DNA of 64,000 bases from Anaeramoeba ignava (GCA_028826165.1 JAPDFW010000147.1:494501-558500); one strand, 5' to 3'; counted from the stretch's first letter, positions 9,111 through 19,852 are shown. A program made the numbers and translations. The notes: a model not told the origin generated them from the letters alone.

Positions 9111-11857
9111 ATGAAACTTGCTCATAAACCAAAATTGGATTTTTTTTCAACAAAAAAGAAAGTTGTTGTTATTATTGCTTTTGTTATTTTTCTTTTTTTT
9201 GCAGTTGGAATTGGAGCATTGGGACCACAAGTTATGGAAACAAAAACACTTATTTATGAAAATCTTCCTTCAAATGTAATATATAAAACAAATATAAAAA
9301 CAATATAATTCAAATATAAAATATAAAAACAAATATAAAACAAAATACAAATATAATTATAATTGCAAAAATTATAATTAAACAATTACAATTATAATTA
9401 TAATATAATTACAAATATATAAAAACAATATATAAAATAATTTCAAACAATCCAATTACAATTATAATTACAATTACAATTACAATTCCCTAATTACAAT
9501 TATAATTACAATTACAATTACAATTACAATTACAATTACAATTATAATTACAATTACAATTATAATTACAATTACAATTACAATTATAATTACAATTACA
9601 ATTACAATTACAATTACAATTACAATTATAATTACAATTACAATTACAATTACAATTACAATTATAATTACAATTACAATTACAATTACAATTACAATTA
9701 CAATTATAATTACAATTACAATTACAATTACAATTACAATTACAATTACAATTACAATTACAATTACAATTACAATTACAATTATAATTACAATTACAAT
9801 TACAATTATAATTAAAATACCTTTTTAATTTTAATTTGTTTTTTTTTTAGCAAAATCTTCAAATTCCTGGAGAAATTATTGATATGTCTCGACTTCATCA
9901 TTCTTTGTTTATTTATATTGAATTTTTTAACTCAAATGATTATAAGTTTGATGTTGAAGGAATTTTTGATTTAACTTTAAGTGTTCGTTCCGGTAATGAT
10001 CCTTGGAAAACAATTACAAAGGTTGATGAACATAAAAGGATGGTTTCTTGTTCTGTAAAATAAATAATAATTAATATTAAAATTAAAATAAATAATAATT
10101 AATATTAAAATTAAAATTAAAATTAAAATTAAAATTAAAATTAAAATTAAAATTAAAATTAAAATTAAAATTAAAATTAAAATTAAAATTATAATTAAAA
10201 TTAAAATTAAAATTAAAATCAAAATTAATAATTTGATTTTAGCCTAATTCCTTTTGTAATAAGATTTATTTCATTCATGAAACTTGTGTTGAATATGATC
10301 AATATCAATTTGTTCTAAATGTTGATATCTCAAATACTGAACAATTATTTTCTCGAGCTGATGTTTCTGTATTTTGTTTTATTTTTTCTTAAATTTCTTC
10401 AAAAAAAAAACTTATTTTTTATTATATTTGATTTATAAATTATAGTTTGAATTTTATAAAAAATCTTTCATTTTATTTAGAATGGTTTTTGGATTTATTT
10501 TCTTAATTTTTTCTATTGGTTCTTTGTGTTTATGGGCTTATAATACTTTTGAAATATCCTGGAGAAAACTTAGACATGAACAAAAATGGATTACAGTTTT
10601 ATCATTTGCTTTAATTTTTTTTAATAGTTTGTTATCGATTTCAATTCAAAATGAAATTCAAATTAAAATTCAAAATGAAATTCAAATTAAAATTCAAAAT
10701 TAAATTCAAATACAAATTAAAATTTAAATTCAAATTAAAATTTTAATAAAATAGATCCATTTTATCCAACTATTGTTCTAGTTAAAGGTTGGTTTCCAGA
10801 TTTTCTTGAATCATTGTTTAGAGCAGTTTTTCTTGTTTTTTTATTGAGTTTCTGGCTTGTTGCTTTTGATTCATTTAGATTTGTAAAAATAAAATTAAAT
10901 TAAAATTAAAATTAAATTCAAATTCAAAATTAAATTCAAAATTAAATTCAAAATTAAATTCAAAATTAAATTTAAAATTATAATTAAATTCAAAATTAAA
11001 TTCAAAATTAAATTCAAAATTAAATTCAAAATTAAATTCAAAATTAAATTCAAAATTAAAATTAAAATTTAAATTAAAATTAAATTCAAAATTAAATTCA
11101 AAATTAAAATTAAGATTCAAATTAAAATTAAATTTATAATTAAATTCAAAATTAAAATAAAAATTAAATAAAAATTTAAAATTAAAATTAAATTTAAATT
11201 CAAAATTAAATTCAAAATTAGAAAAAAGAACACCGTTCATTCTTAAAATTAATTTTACCCAAATTAATTCTATTTGGAGCAATATTAATTCTATTTTGTG
11301 TAACATATCTATGGGAACAATTACACTTAAGAACTGATCCACAATACCAAGAAGCAGAAGATATGCCAGGATTTTATGCTTTAAGAATTATAATATTCAT
11401 TCTTTTAGGAATTTACTTACTTTGGTTAATTTACACAACTTATAGAGCATTTAGAGAAGTGAAAGATTTTCCAGAAAATAAATCATCTTTTTATTTCATG
11501 TTTGCATTCAGTTTTATTACTTTTATTTTCACAGCGATTTTTCTATCTGCTGGATATATTCATCAAACAGAAAATACTTCAATTGTTTTTCTTTCTACTT
11601 TTGGTATTTTTAACTTATATATTTGGTTCATGGTTGTTGTTTTTTCTCCAACTCGTGTTGAAGGTCTTCAAAAATTGGATGAAGAAGATGATATTCAAGA
11701 TATTGCAAAATCTAATGATGATTTATCTCCAAAAATTTCTGGTGATGATTTAGTTGATAATTCTATTGTTAAAAGTTCAGATGAAAATAAAAATGAAGTT
11801 GAGTTAGAAAATGTCACTTTAAATCAAAATTCTGATAGTGATGAAAAATTAAATTAA
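9111..11857 (+). CDS. TMEM181 / Wntless (MIG-14)-like seven-transmembrane protein
   Basis: Six exons give 479 residues: 9111-9275, 9851-10054, 10243-10368, 10446-10626, 10755-10882, 11222-11857. All introns are GT-AG and the joins keep frame. After an N-terminal membrane anchor (about 18-40) there is a luminal domain of about 150 residues, then seven hydrophobic spans. The stretch with LRHEQKWITVL, FNNPFYPT and FFSPTR-like ends follows the family pattern (EQKW, NNP, then KDFPENKS and a last YSP/FSPTR before a cytosolic acidic tail). Proteins of the TMEM181/Wls/GOST group sit in the Golgi and plasma membrane and handle membrane or secretory cargo; the role here is not known. The NNP match needs the intron at 10627-10754 to be removed, which supports the model. 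The C-terminus is rich in D, S, N and K. Confidence 0.8.
9276..9850 (+). repeat. Intron 1 of TMEM181-like gene, (ATTACA)n
   Basis: The intron begins GTAATA and ends TTTTTTAG. From about 9450 to 9815 it is a hexamer array of ATTACA with ATTATA variants. Intron 2 (10055-10242) is instead an (AAAATT)n array, and intron 5 (10883-11221) an AAATTC/AAAATT array. Confidence 0.85.
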
Positions 11858-12297
11858 AAACTAAATCAAAAACTAAATCAAAAATCATTTTAATTTAATT
11901 CAAATTCAAATTCAATTCAAATTCAAATTCAAATTAATTAAAAAACTATCAAAAAAAAAACTTTTATTTGATCTTATTTTTATTTATATTTTAATCCCTC
12001 TTTATCTTTTTATTTATCTTTTTTTATTTTAATTTCTACGTGTAAATTAAAAATAAAATTTTTTTTTGGGGGTTTATTTTGTAAATATAAAAAAAAAGTT
12101 TTCTTAATTTTTTTATTTCATTTTTTTTCTTTTCTTGTTTTATCTTTATTCTCAATTTTACAGTTTTTTTTTTCCTTTTTTTAAACAAGACAAAGACACA
12201 AAACTTTATTCTATTTTTTTTATTATTTTTTTTATATAAAAAAAAAACCAAAAACAAAAAACAATTCTTTTTTTTTTTTAAATAAAATAGCTACATA
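11858..12297 (+). other. Intergenic T-rich spacer
   Basis: A short AATTCAAATTC array (about 11895-11940) is followed by T-rich runs, including TTTCATTTTTTTTCTTTTC at about 12116, which may be promoter-like for the downstream SelW gene though it is about 170 bp from the ATG. No gene is seen. Confidence 0.5.
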
Positions 12298-13004
12298 ATG
12301 CAAGTCTCAATCACATTTTGTGGTGGTAAATAAATAAAATTAAAATTAAAATTAAAATTAAAATTAAAATTAAAATAAAAATTAATATTAAAATTAAAAT
12401 TAAAATTAAAATTAAAAATTAAAATTAAAATTAAAATTAAAAAATTAAAATTTAAAATTAAAATTGAAATTAAAATTAAAATTAAAATTAAAATTAAAAT
12501 CAATATAAAAATTAAAATTAAAATTAAAATTATAATTAAAATTAAAATTAAAATTAATATAAAAATTGAAATTAAAATCAAAATTAAAATTAAAATTCTT
12601 TTAAAAATTAAAATCAAAATTTAAAATTAAAATCAAAATTAAAATTAAAATTAAAATTAAAATTAAAATTTAAATTAAAATTAAAATTAAAATTAAAATT
12701 AAAATTAAAATTAAAATTTAAAATTAAAATTAAAATTCTTTTATAAATTAAATTTAAAATTAAAATAGGATGAGGAATCTACGGTGAATTCCTCTATGTA
12801 GCTAATGCATTAAAAGAATACGGATATAAAGTTATCCCAAAACATGGTCATGGTGGATATCTTTTCGAAGTTCAAGCTGAAGATGGAACTTTAATTTACT
12901 CAAGAAAAAAAACAGGAAGATTCCCAGAACCAGATGACTTAATTGAATTATTACAAGCACACCAAGCAAAATTAGATAAAAAAAAAGAGGAAAAGAAGAA
13001 ATAA
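12298..13004 (+). CDS. SelW-type selenoprotein with CxxU redox motif
   Basis: Two exons, 12298-12325 and 12769-13004, give 87 residues, the usual SelW length. Exon 1 encodes MQVSITFCGG up to the first base of the second Gly codon. Exon 2 supplies GA, then TGA at 12771-12773, then GIYGEFLYVANALKEYGYKV. Reading TGA as selenocysteine gives Cys8-Gly-Gly-Sec11, the CxxU motif of the Rdx/SelW thioredoxin-like family, followed by the family's GY, GGYLFEV and LIYSRKK stretches and a Lys-rich C-terminus. SelW proteins are small cytosolic redox proteins linked to glutathione and 14-3-3 partners. A clear SECIS lies 130 bp after the TAA at 13002-13004. A normal reading that stops at TGA would leave 10 residues, whereas downstream the frame stays open and conserved. 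A second AG at 12773-12774 could skip the Sec codon by alternative splicing. Confidence 0.87.
12326..12768 (+). repeat. SelW intron made of (AAAATT)n
   Basis: GT at 12326-12327, AG at 12767-12768. Almost the whole intron is AAAATT units with AAAATC and TTCTTTTA interruptions. It separates the Cys codon from the Sec codon. Confidence 0.85.
12771..12773 (+). other. UGA selenocysteine codon of the SelW-like gene
   Basis: In-frame TGA that sits exactly at the U of CxxU when the intron is removed. The frame continues for 76 codons of SelW-like sequence to a TAA. Confidence 0.85.
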
Positions 13005-13121
13005 ATCAAATCCACTTTTTTTTTAATTCAAAAAAATCAATCAAAAAAAATGCATTAGCTTTCATTTTAAATCATTTTATTTCGGTTTAAATCAAAAATG
13101 TTTTTTTCTTTTTCTTTTTTA

Positions 13122-13190
13122 TTTTTCATTTTCAATGAAGGTTTTATTTTAAATCAATTGACGAATAAAACCTGATAATTAATGGAAAAA
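13122..13190 (+). promoter_or_regulatory. SECIS element of the SelW-like gene
   Basis: The 5' quartet strand ATGA is at 13135-13138. Helix II pairs GGTTTTATT (13140-13148) with AATAAAACC (13164-13172), nine bases without mismatch. The apical part has AAA 12 nt after the quartet. The 3' quartet strand is TGAT at 13173-13176. A lower stem pairs CATT (13127-13130) with AATG (13181-13184), extended by T/A pairs. This is the canonical eukaryotic SECIS layout, with spacing in the accepted range, in the 3' untranslated region. Confidence 0.85.
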
Positions 13191-13240
13191 AATAAAAGAA
13201 AAGAAAAGAAAAACAAAAACAAATCAAAAAAGCGAAAAAA

Positions 13241-13290
13241 TTTTTTCATTTTCATTTTCATTTTTTTCATTTTTTCCTCATTTTTTTTTC
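13241..13290 (+). promoter_or_regulatory. Promoter-like T-rich motif upstream of the SH3 gene
   Basis: Repeated TTTTCATTTTCATTTTTTTC blocks about 70 bp before the ATG at 13357. They match the motif seen before many other starts on the sense strand. Regulatory role inferred. Confidence 0.35.
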
Positions 13291-13356
13291 TGTTAATTTT
13301 TTAAAAAAATATAATAAAAATAAAAATTATAATAATAATTATAATAATAATAATAA

Positions 13357-13527
13357 ATGCAAAATCCAATATTTGCAAAACCTTTATTTAATTTTGAAAC
13401 GAAAATTGATACATTTCTTCAATTAAATACAAATGAAAAAGTATTAATTTTGAGAGAAGATCATCCTTTTTGTTTTTGTTATTCAATTGAAAAAGAAAAA
13501 GAAGGACTTATTCCTTGTAAAAAATAA
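13357..13527 (+). CDS. Stand-alone SH3-like microprotein (56 aa)
   Basis: Short frame whose body reads like one SH3 domain: AKPLFNFETK at the start (ALYDFE position), LQLNTNEKVLILRED (diverging turn and acidic RT/n-Src part), CFCYS where Trp is usual, then EKEGLIPCK matching the EGLFPxNY end. Domain and protein are almost the same length. The specificity Trp is replaced by Phe/Cys, so ligand binding is uncertain. It is preceded by the promoter-like T-rich motif. TGTAAAAA near the end contains a GTAAAA that could be a splice donor, so more exons cannot be excluded, but none was found before the RasGAP start at 13671. Confidence 0.5.
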   Translation: MQNPIFAKPLFNFETKIDTFLQLNTNEKVLILREDHPFCFCYSIEKEKEGLIPCKK

Positions 13528-13670
13528 GATTTAATTTAATTTAATTTAATTTAATTTAATTGATTAATTGATTAATTGAATTTTTTTTTTTCGAAATTTT
13601 CATTTTTAAAGTAAATTATCTTAAAATCATATCAAAAAGCAAAATTCAAAACAAAAACGAAAAAAAAACA

Positions 13671-16600
13671 ATGAACGAAAAACTGAAAACATCAATTAAG
13701 ACATCTTCAGAACTTCGAAAAGAATTGGAAAACAAAAACGAAAAAAAAGGATCTTCTTTATTTGAATATTCCGACACATATCATGGACAAAAAATAGTTC
13801 CCGTTTATAAATTCTCACTTCCTGATCAACTCCCGGCATTTCCAATAGAATTATCATCAAATTTTCAAATACAAGGAACTGTTGGAGATTGGAAACAACG
13901 ATGGGTTGTTCTTGAAAACAATGAAATACGATATTATAAAAATAAAACATCACTTAATCAACCTTTATATAATTTACCCATTAAAGAAATTTTCGATGTT
14001 GTTATCAAAACCCCAGATGCATTTATTGATGGAATAACAACAAAAACTCCTCAAAAACGCAAATCGCTTGCTAAACTTAAGACGGATTCTGATAATTCGT
14101 TCAAAATCATCCTCAAAAATTCATCACTTACTTTCAAATCAAAGGATTTCAATTCTTTATCCGAATGGATTAGTAATATTCATTTTCTTCGCGTTTTGAA
14201 TAGAATTTCAAGCTCAACCGCAAATAAAACAGATTATGCTTTGATCCAAAACCTACTTTTGATTGTCCAACTTACAAAAGGAAAAATCAAAGCGGATAAT
14301 CAAAATAACAATACAAAAGAACAAGAAAAAGAAAATGCGCTGAATTTCTGGGAAAGTTTTTTATTGCTTCAACTTTTTTTATCTCAGAAGGAAGATATTT
14401 CTGAGGAATTTCCCCAAATAACATTCAAAAGAAAAAATACTATTGCGGAAATTAATGAATCCGTAATTTCAGTTACAAATGAATTATTAAATTCAATCAA
14501 TCCAAAAATTCCAAATACACAGAACCAGAACCAGGAACAAAATCAAACACAGCTTCCTGTAGAAAACGAAAAAGAACGCTTAGAACAGCAAAAATTATAT
14601 GCGCAAATAAGAAATCTCTGTAATGCAGAGTACATCGGTTTAACTCTTTCAAATTATCACGCCAAAACCGAAAATGAAATTAGTTATCGTCAATTCGAAT
14701 TAATCAAAATCACAAAGGCTTATGACAATTTGGATTTGTTTTGGCACGGTCATATTTTCTCCGATTCGCAGCCTTTGTGCGGGGATTTCTCACCAAAAAA
14801 TATTGTGTTGATTCGGCCAAATCAGGACAATATTCTTAATTTCGCAAAAATCATTTCGCAAAATTCAGAGAATCAAGAACAAGATATTGCAAGAAATATT
14901 CAATTCCAAAAAATAGGCATTGTTTTCCATCAAGACGGAAAGAAACTGCAGAAATGGAAGAAAAATCTGTTTGTCATTTCATCGCTTCATTTACAATCCT
15001 TCCCACTGCATAACTGCAATCCAAATACCCAATTCCACATAAACAAAATCACATCAATCAATAGAGTTGATACATCCAAAAACGCATCCAAATTCACGCT
15101 AGAAATCATTACCCAAAATCAAGTAATCTCGATATACACTAAATCGCAAGATGCGTTTAATGAATGGCTCAATTCTATCAATTTGACCCTCACTTTATCC
15201 AATATCAACAAGAAAATCATGGATCATCCATTGACAATTTCGCGGCTGATCCAAGACTACCGCAAATTACTTTGTTGGATCTCTTCCAAATTATCTTCTG
15301 CAAATGCATTTTTGATGGGACTTAATAAAATATCGCAAGTTTTGTCTTTCCAATTCACAGAGAAATTCGGCCAAGATGAATCACTACAAAATGATTTTTT
15401 ATCCAATCAAGAATCTTTCCAAACATTCTTCTCAACCTCACTGCAAATGACTGCTCATCTGAACCAAAAATCACTACTTCTACAAATCCAAAAGCGGTTA
15501 CTTCCCAAAATTGCAAGATTGCTTTTCTTGGATTTGTCCGATGACTCTTTTGTTGGATATTTTCTTCAATCAACAAAAGCAAGTCTTTATTCATCATCTA
15601 AACAACAAAATCAACAGCAATCAAACGAGTCTCAAGAAACCGTCGATATTGAAAAAGGCGCGCTTCTTGCTGTCTCTTCGCAATTCAAAATTGAGAAAAT
15701 TGATGATATTCCAAATCAAGTTGATTTTCAATGGAAAGAAAATTCTGTTGTTCGAAGTGAAAAAGAGCATTTTATCATAATTCATCCTTCCAAAAAGGAA
15801 GAAATCTTTCTCGAGCAAAAAACAGCGCCACCTCCAACTCTTCCTCATCTAAAAAGCGCCGAATCACTCAGAGAAAAAAACACGAAAATAAATTCACTGC
15901 GTCACTTTAAAAGAACAGTTAGTATTGATACGCAAAGAAGTGCGAAAAAGAGCAATTCCGGATTACTTCCTAATTCTGAAGATCAAAACCAACCAAATAG
16001 CAATTCTATGGATTCCAAAATGAAAGCCAAATTTCTGTATCTGTTCAATTTGAACAACCTAGTTCATCCCAAAGATATCAGTGTTGCGCTTCAATGCCTC
16101 GATATTTGGAAGAAATCGGAAAATAAAGATCATATGTATTTCCCAACAGAAATATCAACCGTTGGGTTTGCGATGATAAACAAGAAATGGACCCGTTCAT
16201 GGATTCATTTGGTTTCTTATATTTTGCTTCTTTATAAATCAAATTATTCCGAACGTCCCTTCAAAGTATATGATCTAAGAGAGCTTGCTTCCATTAAGCG
16301 TGGAAGTGATCTCCAGCATTCAAACCTAATCACACTCAAATTATCCGAAAACGATATCAAACTAGCTATCGATTCAACCCCAAAATCTGAAGAAATGGCC
16401 GATTATTTTGGTGCATTGTTTAATTTTGTGTTTTTTATCAAATTGTCTGAAAATATTCAAAAAAATACTCAAATTTCTTCTTTCAGACTCCATAATCTTC
16501 TCAAATGGATAGAAAAACAGCATGCCATTTACAAAACAACATTCGAAAGCAGCTGGAATTTGATCCAATTTTATAAAGAAAATGAAGATACAAGTGGGAT

Positions 16601-19600
16601 TGCTTCGTTGAATAAGTTTATTACTAACAACCGAGAGAAAATTCAACATCTTAAAATTTGGAGGAAAAGGATTTTCAAGAGATTATTTGAAAATGAGTTT
16701 CCCGATGCAGGACCAAGTCCGACTGGTATTATTTATGGGTATGTGTTTATGAATGAAGAAACAACACAAAATGATGTAGGGATTTGGATTGAAGTGCAAA
16801 ATAATGAAAATGAAAATCTAAATGAAAATGGAATTGAAAATGGAAATGAAATTCAAAATCAAAATCAAAATCAAAATGAAAATCAAATTCAAAATGAAAA
16901 TGAAATTGAAAATGAAATTCAAAATCAAATTCAAAATCAAAATCAAAACCAAATTCAAAATCAAAATCAAATTCAAAATCAAAATCAAAATCAAAATCAA
17001 ATTCAAAATCAAAATAATAATAATATAAATATAAATATTACAATTGTGGATGACAGCAAATTTATCCAAGAAAACCCAAATGTTATAAAGGCAACCCAAA
17101 TAAAACCAAAAACAGAATCGCAACAAACACTCAAAACATTCGAAATCAAAGATTGTCTTTTCATCTCAAATGCAAACCGTGAAAATTTCGAACAATTCCA
17201 AAACTCAGAAATCCTCAAAAGATTGATTCACAACTCAAAAAAGAAAATATCAAGATTTGAAATAGCAACAACAAAATCACAATTCAAACAAGAAAAATCA
17301 GCACCTGAAACACCACAAATGTTTAAAAATCCTAACGAGCCACCACTTTATAAAAAGGGGATGGTATATTGCTCAACCTCAAAAACACGATTTTCTCGAT
17401 GGTCAAAAAATATAATCACTTTGGTTGGGTTCAAATTCTACAGAATCGACATGAAACAATACAAACAAGTTGAAACAGTGATTCTTTCTGATATTGTTGG
17501 TATTCGGATTTGTTCTGATCATGAAGAAAATTATCCGAATTTACCGCCAATTTACCAGCAATTCATACTTGAATTAACAATGGGAAAACATTTCTGGAGA
17601 ATATCATGCAGCCAAAAAGAAGATTTCGAACGATGGATTCTTTGTTTCCAAGTTGTAAACACACTGCATTTTTTCCAATGCATTGAATTTGAACCAGAAA
17701 CAAAAGAAAATCTTTTTATAAAAGACACCGAAAATCGGGATGAGAAAAAGGAGGGTCTTAATCAAGACGTTCCAAAAGATTCACGCGAAAAAACAACAGG
17801 ACAAATAGTAATTGAGCCCAAAGATTATCGTCTTTATTTCCAAGAAATGAAAGCACGTTTGGATGACAACAGACAAAATCTGTTATCAAGTCAGAGTTTC
17901 CAAAACAAAAATAAGACTGTGTATAAACACCAACAGATTTTCCAATTCTTAACTAAGATCGAGAACCAGAAAGCTCTTGAGGAGCTTAGGGATTGGATAG
18001 AGAAGGAAATCAATATATGCATTGCTCAACAAAGATCACTTTCCTCAATGATTCTTCTTTACAATCAATCCAACGTCGATGAAATCAACTCAATTGAAAA
18101 TGAAATCAATTTCAACAAAAGTCTCTCCGATCTTCTCCGCATTTGGCTCAGAAAAATTCTGTCTGTTCTTCTTTCCTTCCATCAGAAAAATCTCGATAAA
18201 GACTCTGTGATGGCATATGTTCTTTCTCCCTTTGTCAAAAATGATGTCGAATTTCTTCAGAAAGAATGGGTGAATATTGTCGATATAAAACATACAGAAA
18301 CACCGCAACAATTAGATAACGAAAAACCTCAAAACAACGTGCAAAATGCGGAACAAATTTATTACATAGTTGAGAAAAACGGCAAAAATTTTAATGTTGA
18401 AATGAATAAAATTGAAATTATTGAACCAGCAAAAATGAAGAAAGTGAAGCCGATCCACATTCGGTTTTATGGACACATGATCGACCCAACCGTGTATTTA
18501 GCATCAATCAAGCAGAGTTCGGATTCCTTTGCAGAAAGCGATGAAGAAGACGATGAAGACAACGACGATGAAGAAGACGATGAAGATTCATCCGCAATTA
18601 CGGCAATTACAGAACAACAAAGAGATGATCTCACAAATATTCTTATTGACGATGATTTGGTTTTTTTTACCCAAATCTCGCTTCTTCCGATCATAGATTA
18701 CGACTCTTTTGGAAAAAATATTGTTTATATTTTCCTCTATAAAAATAACATCCACACACTTTTGAATCATGTGATTAATATTGAAATAGCAAATACTCAT
18801 CACGAAACAGCAATTTTTCGCACAAACAATTTGACGTGCAAAGTTGTCTCAAATTTCGCAAAAATTATCGGCAAAGAATACTTACGTGCAATCATCACTC
18901 CTTTAATCACTGAGATGCACAACCATCTCAAATCCGATCCTCAGGCTTCATTTACTTTTATTTGGCAAAAGCCTATGACTGAGGATTCAAATCTGAGAGT
19001 GACCAATTTGATCAAGCATTTCGCATGCAAATTTTTGGATCGTATTTTTAATTCTGTTGTGGAATACCCTCTTTCCTTAAGGAGACTCTGCATTCAATTA
19101 AACACAAAAACACTCGAAAAATTTCCTGATTCACGCCATCTTGTTCTTAAGGGTTTCGTGTTTCTGCGCTTTATCTGTCCGGCAATTGTCGCTCCTCAAT
19201 TGTTTGGAATTATTGATGATGAAAAACAGGATGAGTTTATGACTCCAGAATTAATTCAAGGATTATTATCAATATCCAAAATTATCCAAATCATCGCAAA
19301 TCAAAAGCTTTTTCTTGAAGGAACTGAAATGGTTGTTTTCAATGAATTTGTACAAACATATTTTTCCAAAATTCAAGTTTTCATGGATTCTCTTTTAACT
19401 CCTTATTTTATTGTTAACTCAAAATCAAGTGATTCTTCACTTGATATTTCTATTGGTGACAAAATTCTTGTTCTTTTGCAAAATGATATTCATGTTTGGG
19501 GTCAGAAAATCAATTCTCAAAATCCTCCCTTTCAAATTCCTAAAAATATTCTTGATTTCGATTCTAAAAAAGATGTTTCTTTTGAACAGGAATCAACTCC

Positions 19601-19754
19601 TATTTCTCGTTCAAATTTTGATTTGGCAACTGAAAATGTTTTTCATTTCATTTCTTCTAAAAAAATTTCCAAAAAAATTTTGAAAAATTTAGAAGAAGAA
19701 CAAGAACAATCAAATATTTCAGAAAAAATCAAAGAAATTTTGCAAATCAATTAA
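13671..19754 (+). CDS. RasGAP protein with four PH-like domains (2027 aa)
   Basis: Single exon. PH-like domains are seen at about 58-177 (GDWKQRWVVLENNEIRYY), 415-505 (KWKKNLFVI to FNEWLNSI), 828-925 (KKWTRSWIHLVSYILLLY) and 1227-1331 (FSRWSKNIITLVGFKFY to FERWILCF). An EN/QN tract fills about 1045-1120, and a D/E run sits at about 1623-1642. The C-terminal RasGAP domain spans about 1670-1950. It has FRTNNL with the likely arginine finger Arg1717, and the FLRFICPAIVAP signature at about 1831, including the structural Arg1833. Such proteins stimulate GTP hydrolysis by Ras-family GTPases at membranes that PH domains recognise. Both key arginines are kept, so activity is expected. Four PH modules with no C2 or other domain is unlike the common animal RasGAPs. 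It lies 98 bp upstream of the K+ channel gene. Confidence 0.85.
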   Translation: MNEKLKTSIKTSSELRKELENKNEKKGSSLFEYSDTYHGQKIVPVYKFSLPDQLPAFPIELSSNFQIQGTVGDWKQRWVVLENNEIRYYKNKTSLNQPLYNLPIKEIFDVVIKTPDAFIDGITTKTPQKRKSLAKLKTDSDNSFKIILKNSSLTFKSKDFNSLSEWISNIHFLRVLNRISSSTANKTDYALIQNLLLIVQLTKGKIKADNQNNNTKEQEKENALNFWESFLLLQLFLSQKEDISEEFPQITFKRKNTIAEINESVISVTNELLNSINPKIPNTQNQNQEQNQTQLPVENEKERLEQQKLYAQIRNLCNAEYIGLTLSNYHAKTENEISYRQFELIKITKAYDNLDLFWHGHIFSDSQPLCGDFSPKNIVLIRPNQDNILNFAKIISQNSENQEQDIARNIQFQKIGIVFHQDGKKLQKWKKNLFVISSLHLQSFPLHNCNPNTQFHINKITSINRVDTSKNASKFTLEIITQNQVISIYTKSQDAFNEWLNSINLTLTLSNINKKIMDHPLTISRLIQDYRKLLCWISSKLSSANAFLMGLNKISQVLSFQFTEKFGQDESLQNDFLSNQESFQTFFSTSLQMTAHLNQKSLLLQIQKRLLPKIARLLFLDLSDDSFVGYFLQSTKASLYSSSKQQNQQQSNESQETVDIEKGALLAVSSQFKIEKIDDIPNQVDFQWKENSVVRSEKEHFIIIHPSKKEEIFLEQKTAPPPTLPHLKSAESLREKNTKINSLRHFKRTVSIDTQRSAKKSNSGLLPNSEDQNQPNSNSMDSKMKAKFLYLFNLNNLVHPKDISVALQCLDIWKKSENKDHMYFPTEISTVGFAMINKKWTRSWIHLVSYILLLYKSNYSERPFKVYDLRELASIKRGSDLQHSNLITLKLSENDIKLAIDSTPKSEEMADYFGALFNFVFFIKLSENIQKNTQISSFRLHNLLKWIEKQHAIYKTTFESSWNLIQFYKENEDTSGIASLNKFITNNREKIQHLKIWRKRIFKRLFENEFPDAGPSPTGIIYGYVFMNEETTQNDVGIWIEVQNNENENLNENGIENGNEIQNQNQNQNENQIQNENEIENEIQNQIQNQNQNQIQNQNQIQNQNQNQNQIQNQNNNNININITIVDDSKFIQENPNVIKATQIKPKTESQQTLKTFEIKDCLFISNANRENFEQFQNSEILKRLIHNSKKKISRFEIATTKSQFKQEKSAPETPQMFKNPNEPPLYKKGMVYCSTSKTRFSRWSKNIITLVGFKFYRIDMKQYKQVETVILSDIVGIRICSDHEENYPNLPPIYQQFILELTMGKHFWRISCSQKEDFERWILCFQVVNTLHFFQCIEFEPETKENLFIKDTENRDEKKEGLNQDVPKDSREKTTGQIVIEPKDYRLYFQEMKARLDDNRQNLLSSQSFQNKNKTVYKHQQIFQFLTKIENQKALEELRDWIEKEINICIAQQRSLSSMILLYNQSNVDEINSIENEINFNKSLSDLLRIWLRKILSVLLSFHQKNLDKDSVMAYVLSPFVKNDVEFLQKEWVNIVDIKHTETPQQLDNEKPQNNVQNAEQIYYIVEKNGKNFNVEMNKIEIIEPAKMKKVKPIHIRFYGHMIDPTVYLASIKQSSDSFAESDEEDDEDNDDEEDDEDSSAITAITEQQRDDLTNILIDDDLVFFTQISLLPIIDYDSFGKNIVYIFLYKNNIHTLLNHVINIEIANTHHETAIFRTNNLTCKVVSNFAKIIGKEYLRAIITPLITEMHNHLKSDPQASFTFIWQKPMTEDSNLRVTNLIKHFACKFLDRIFNSVVEYPLSLRRLCIQLNTKTLEKFPDSRHLVLKGFVFLRFICPAIVAPQLFGIIDDEKQDEFMTPELIQGLLSISKIIQIIANQKLFLEGTEMVVFNEFVQTYFSKIQVFMDSLLTPYFIVNSKSSDSSLDISIGDKILVLLQNDIHVWGQKINSQNPPFQIPKNILDFDSKKDVSFEQESTPISRSNFDLATENVFHFISSKKISKKILKNLEEEQEQSNISEKIKEILQIN

Positions 19755-19806
19755 AATTTTTTGAAAAGAGAAAAAGAATTTAATTTTAATTTTTTAATTT
19801 TTTAAT

Positions 19807-19834
19807 TTCATTTTTTTCATTTTTTTTCTTTTCA
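19807..19834 (+). promoter_or_regulatory. Promoter-like T-rich motif before the K+ channel gene
   Basis: CATTTTTTTCATTTTTTTTC followed by TTTTC, ending about 20 bp before the ATG at 19853, within a 98-bp gap after the RasGAP stop. Same motif as before other genes. Confidence 0.4.
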
Positions 19835-19852
19835 AAAATTTAAGTTTAAATA

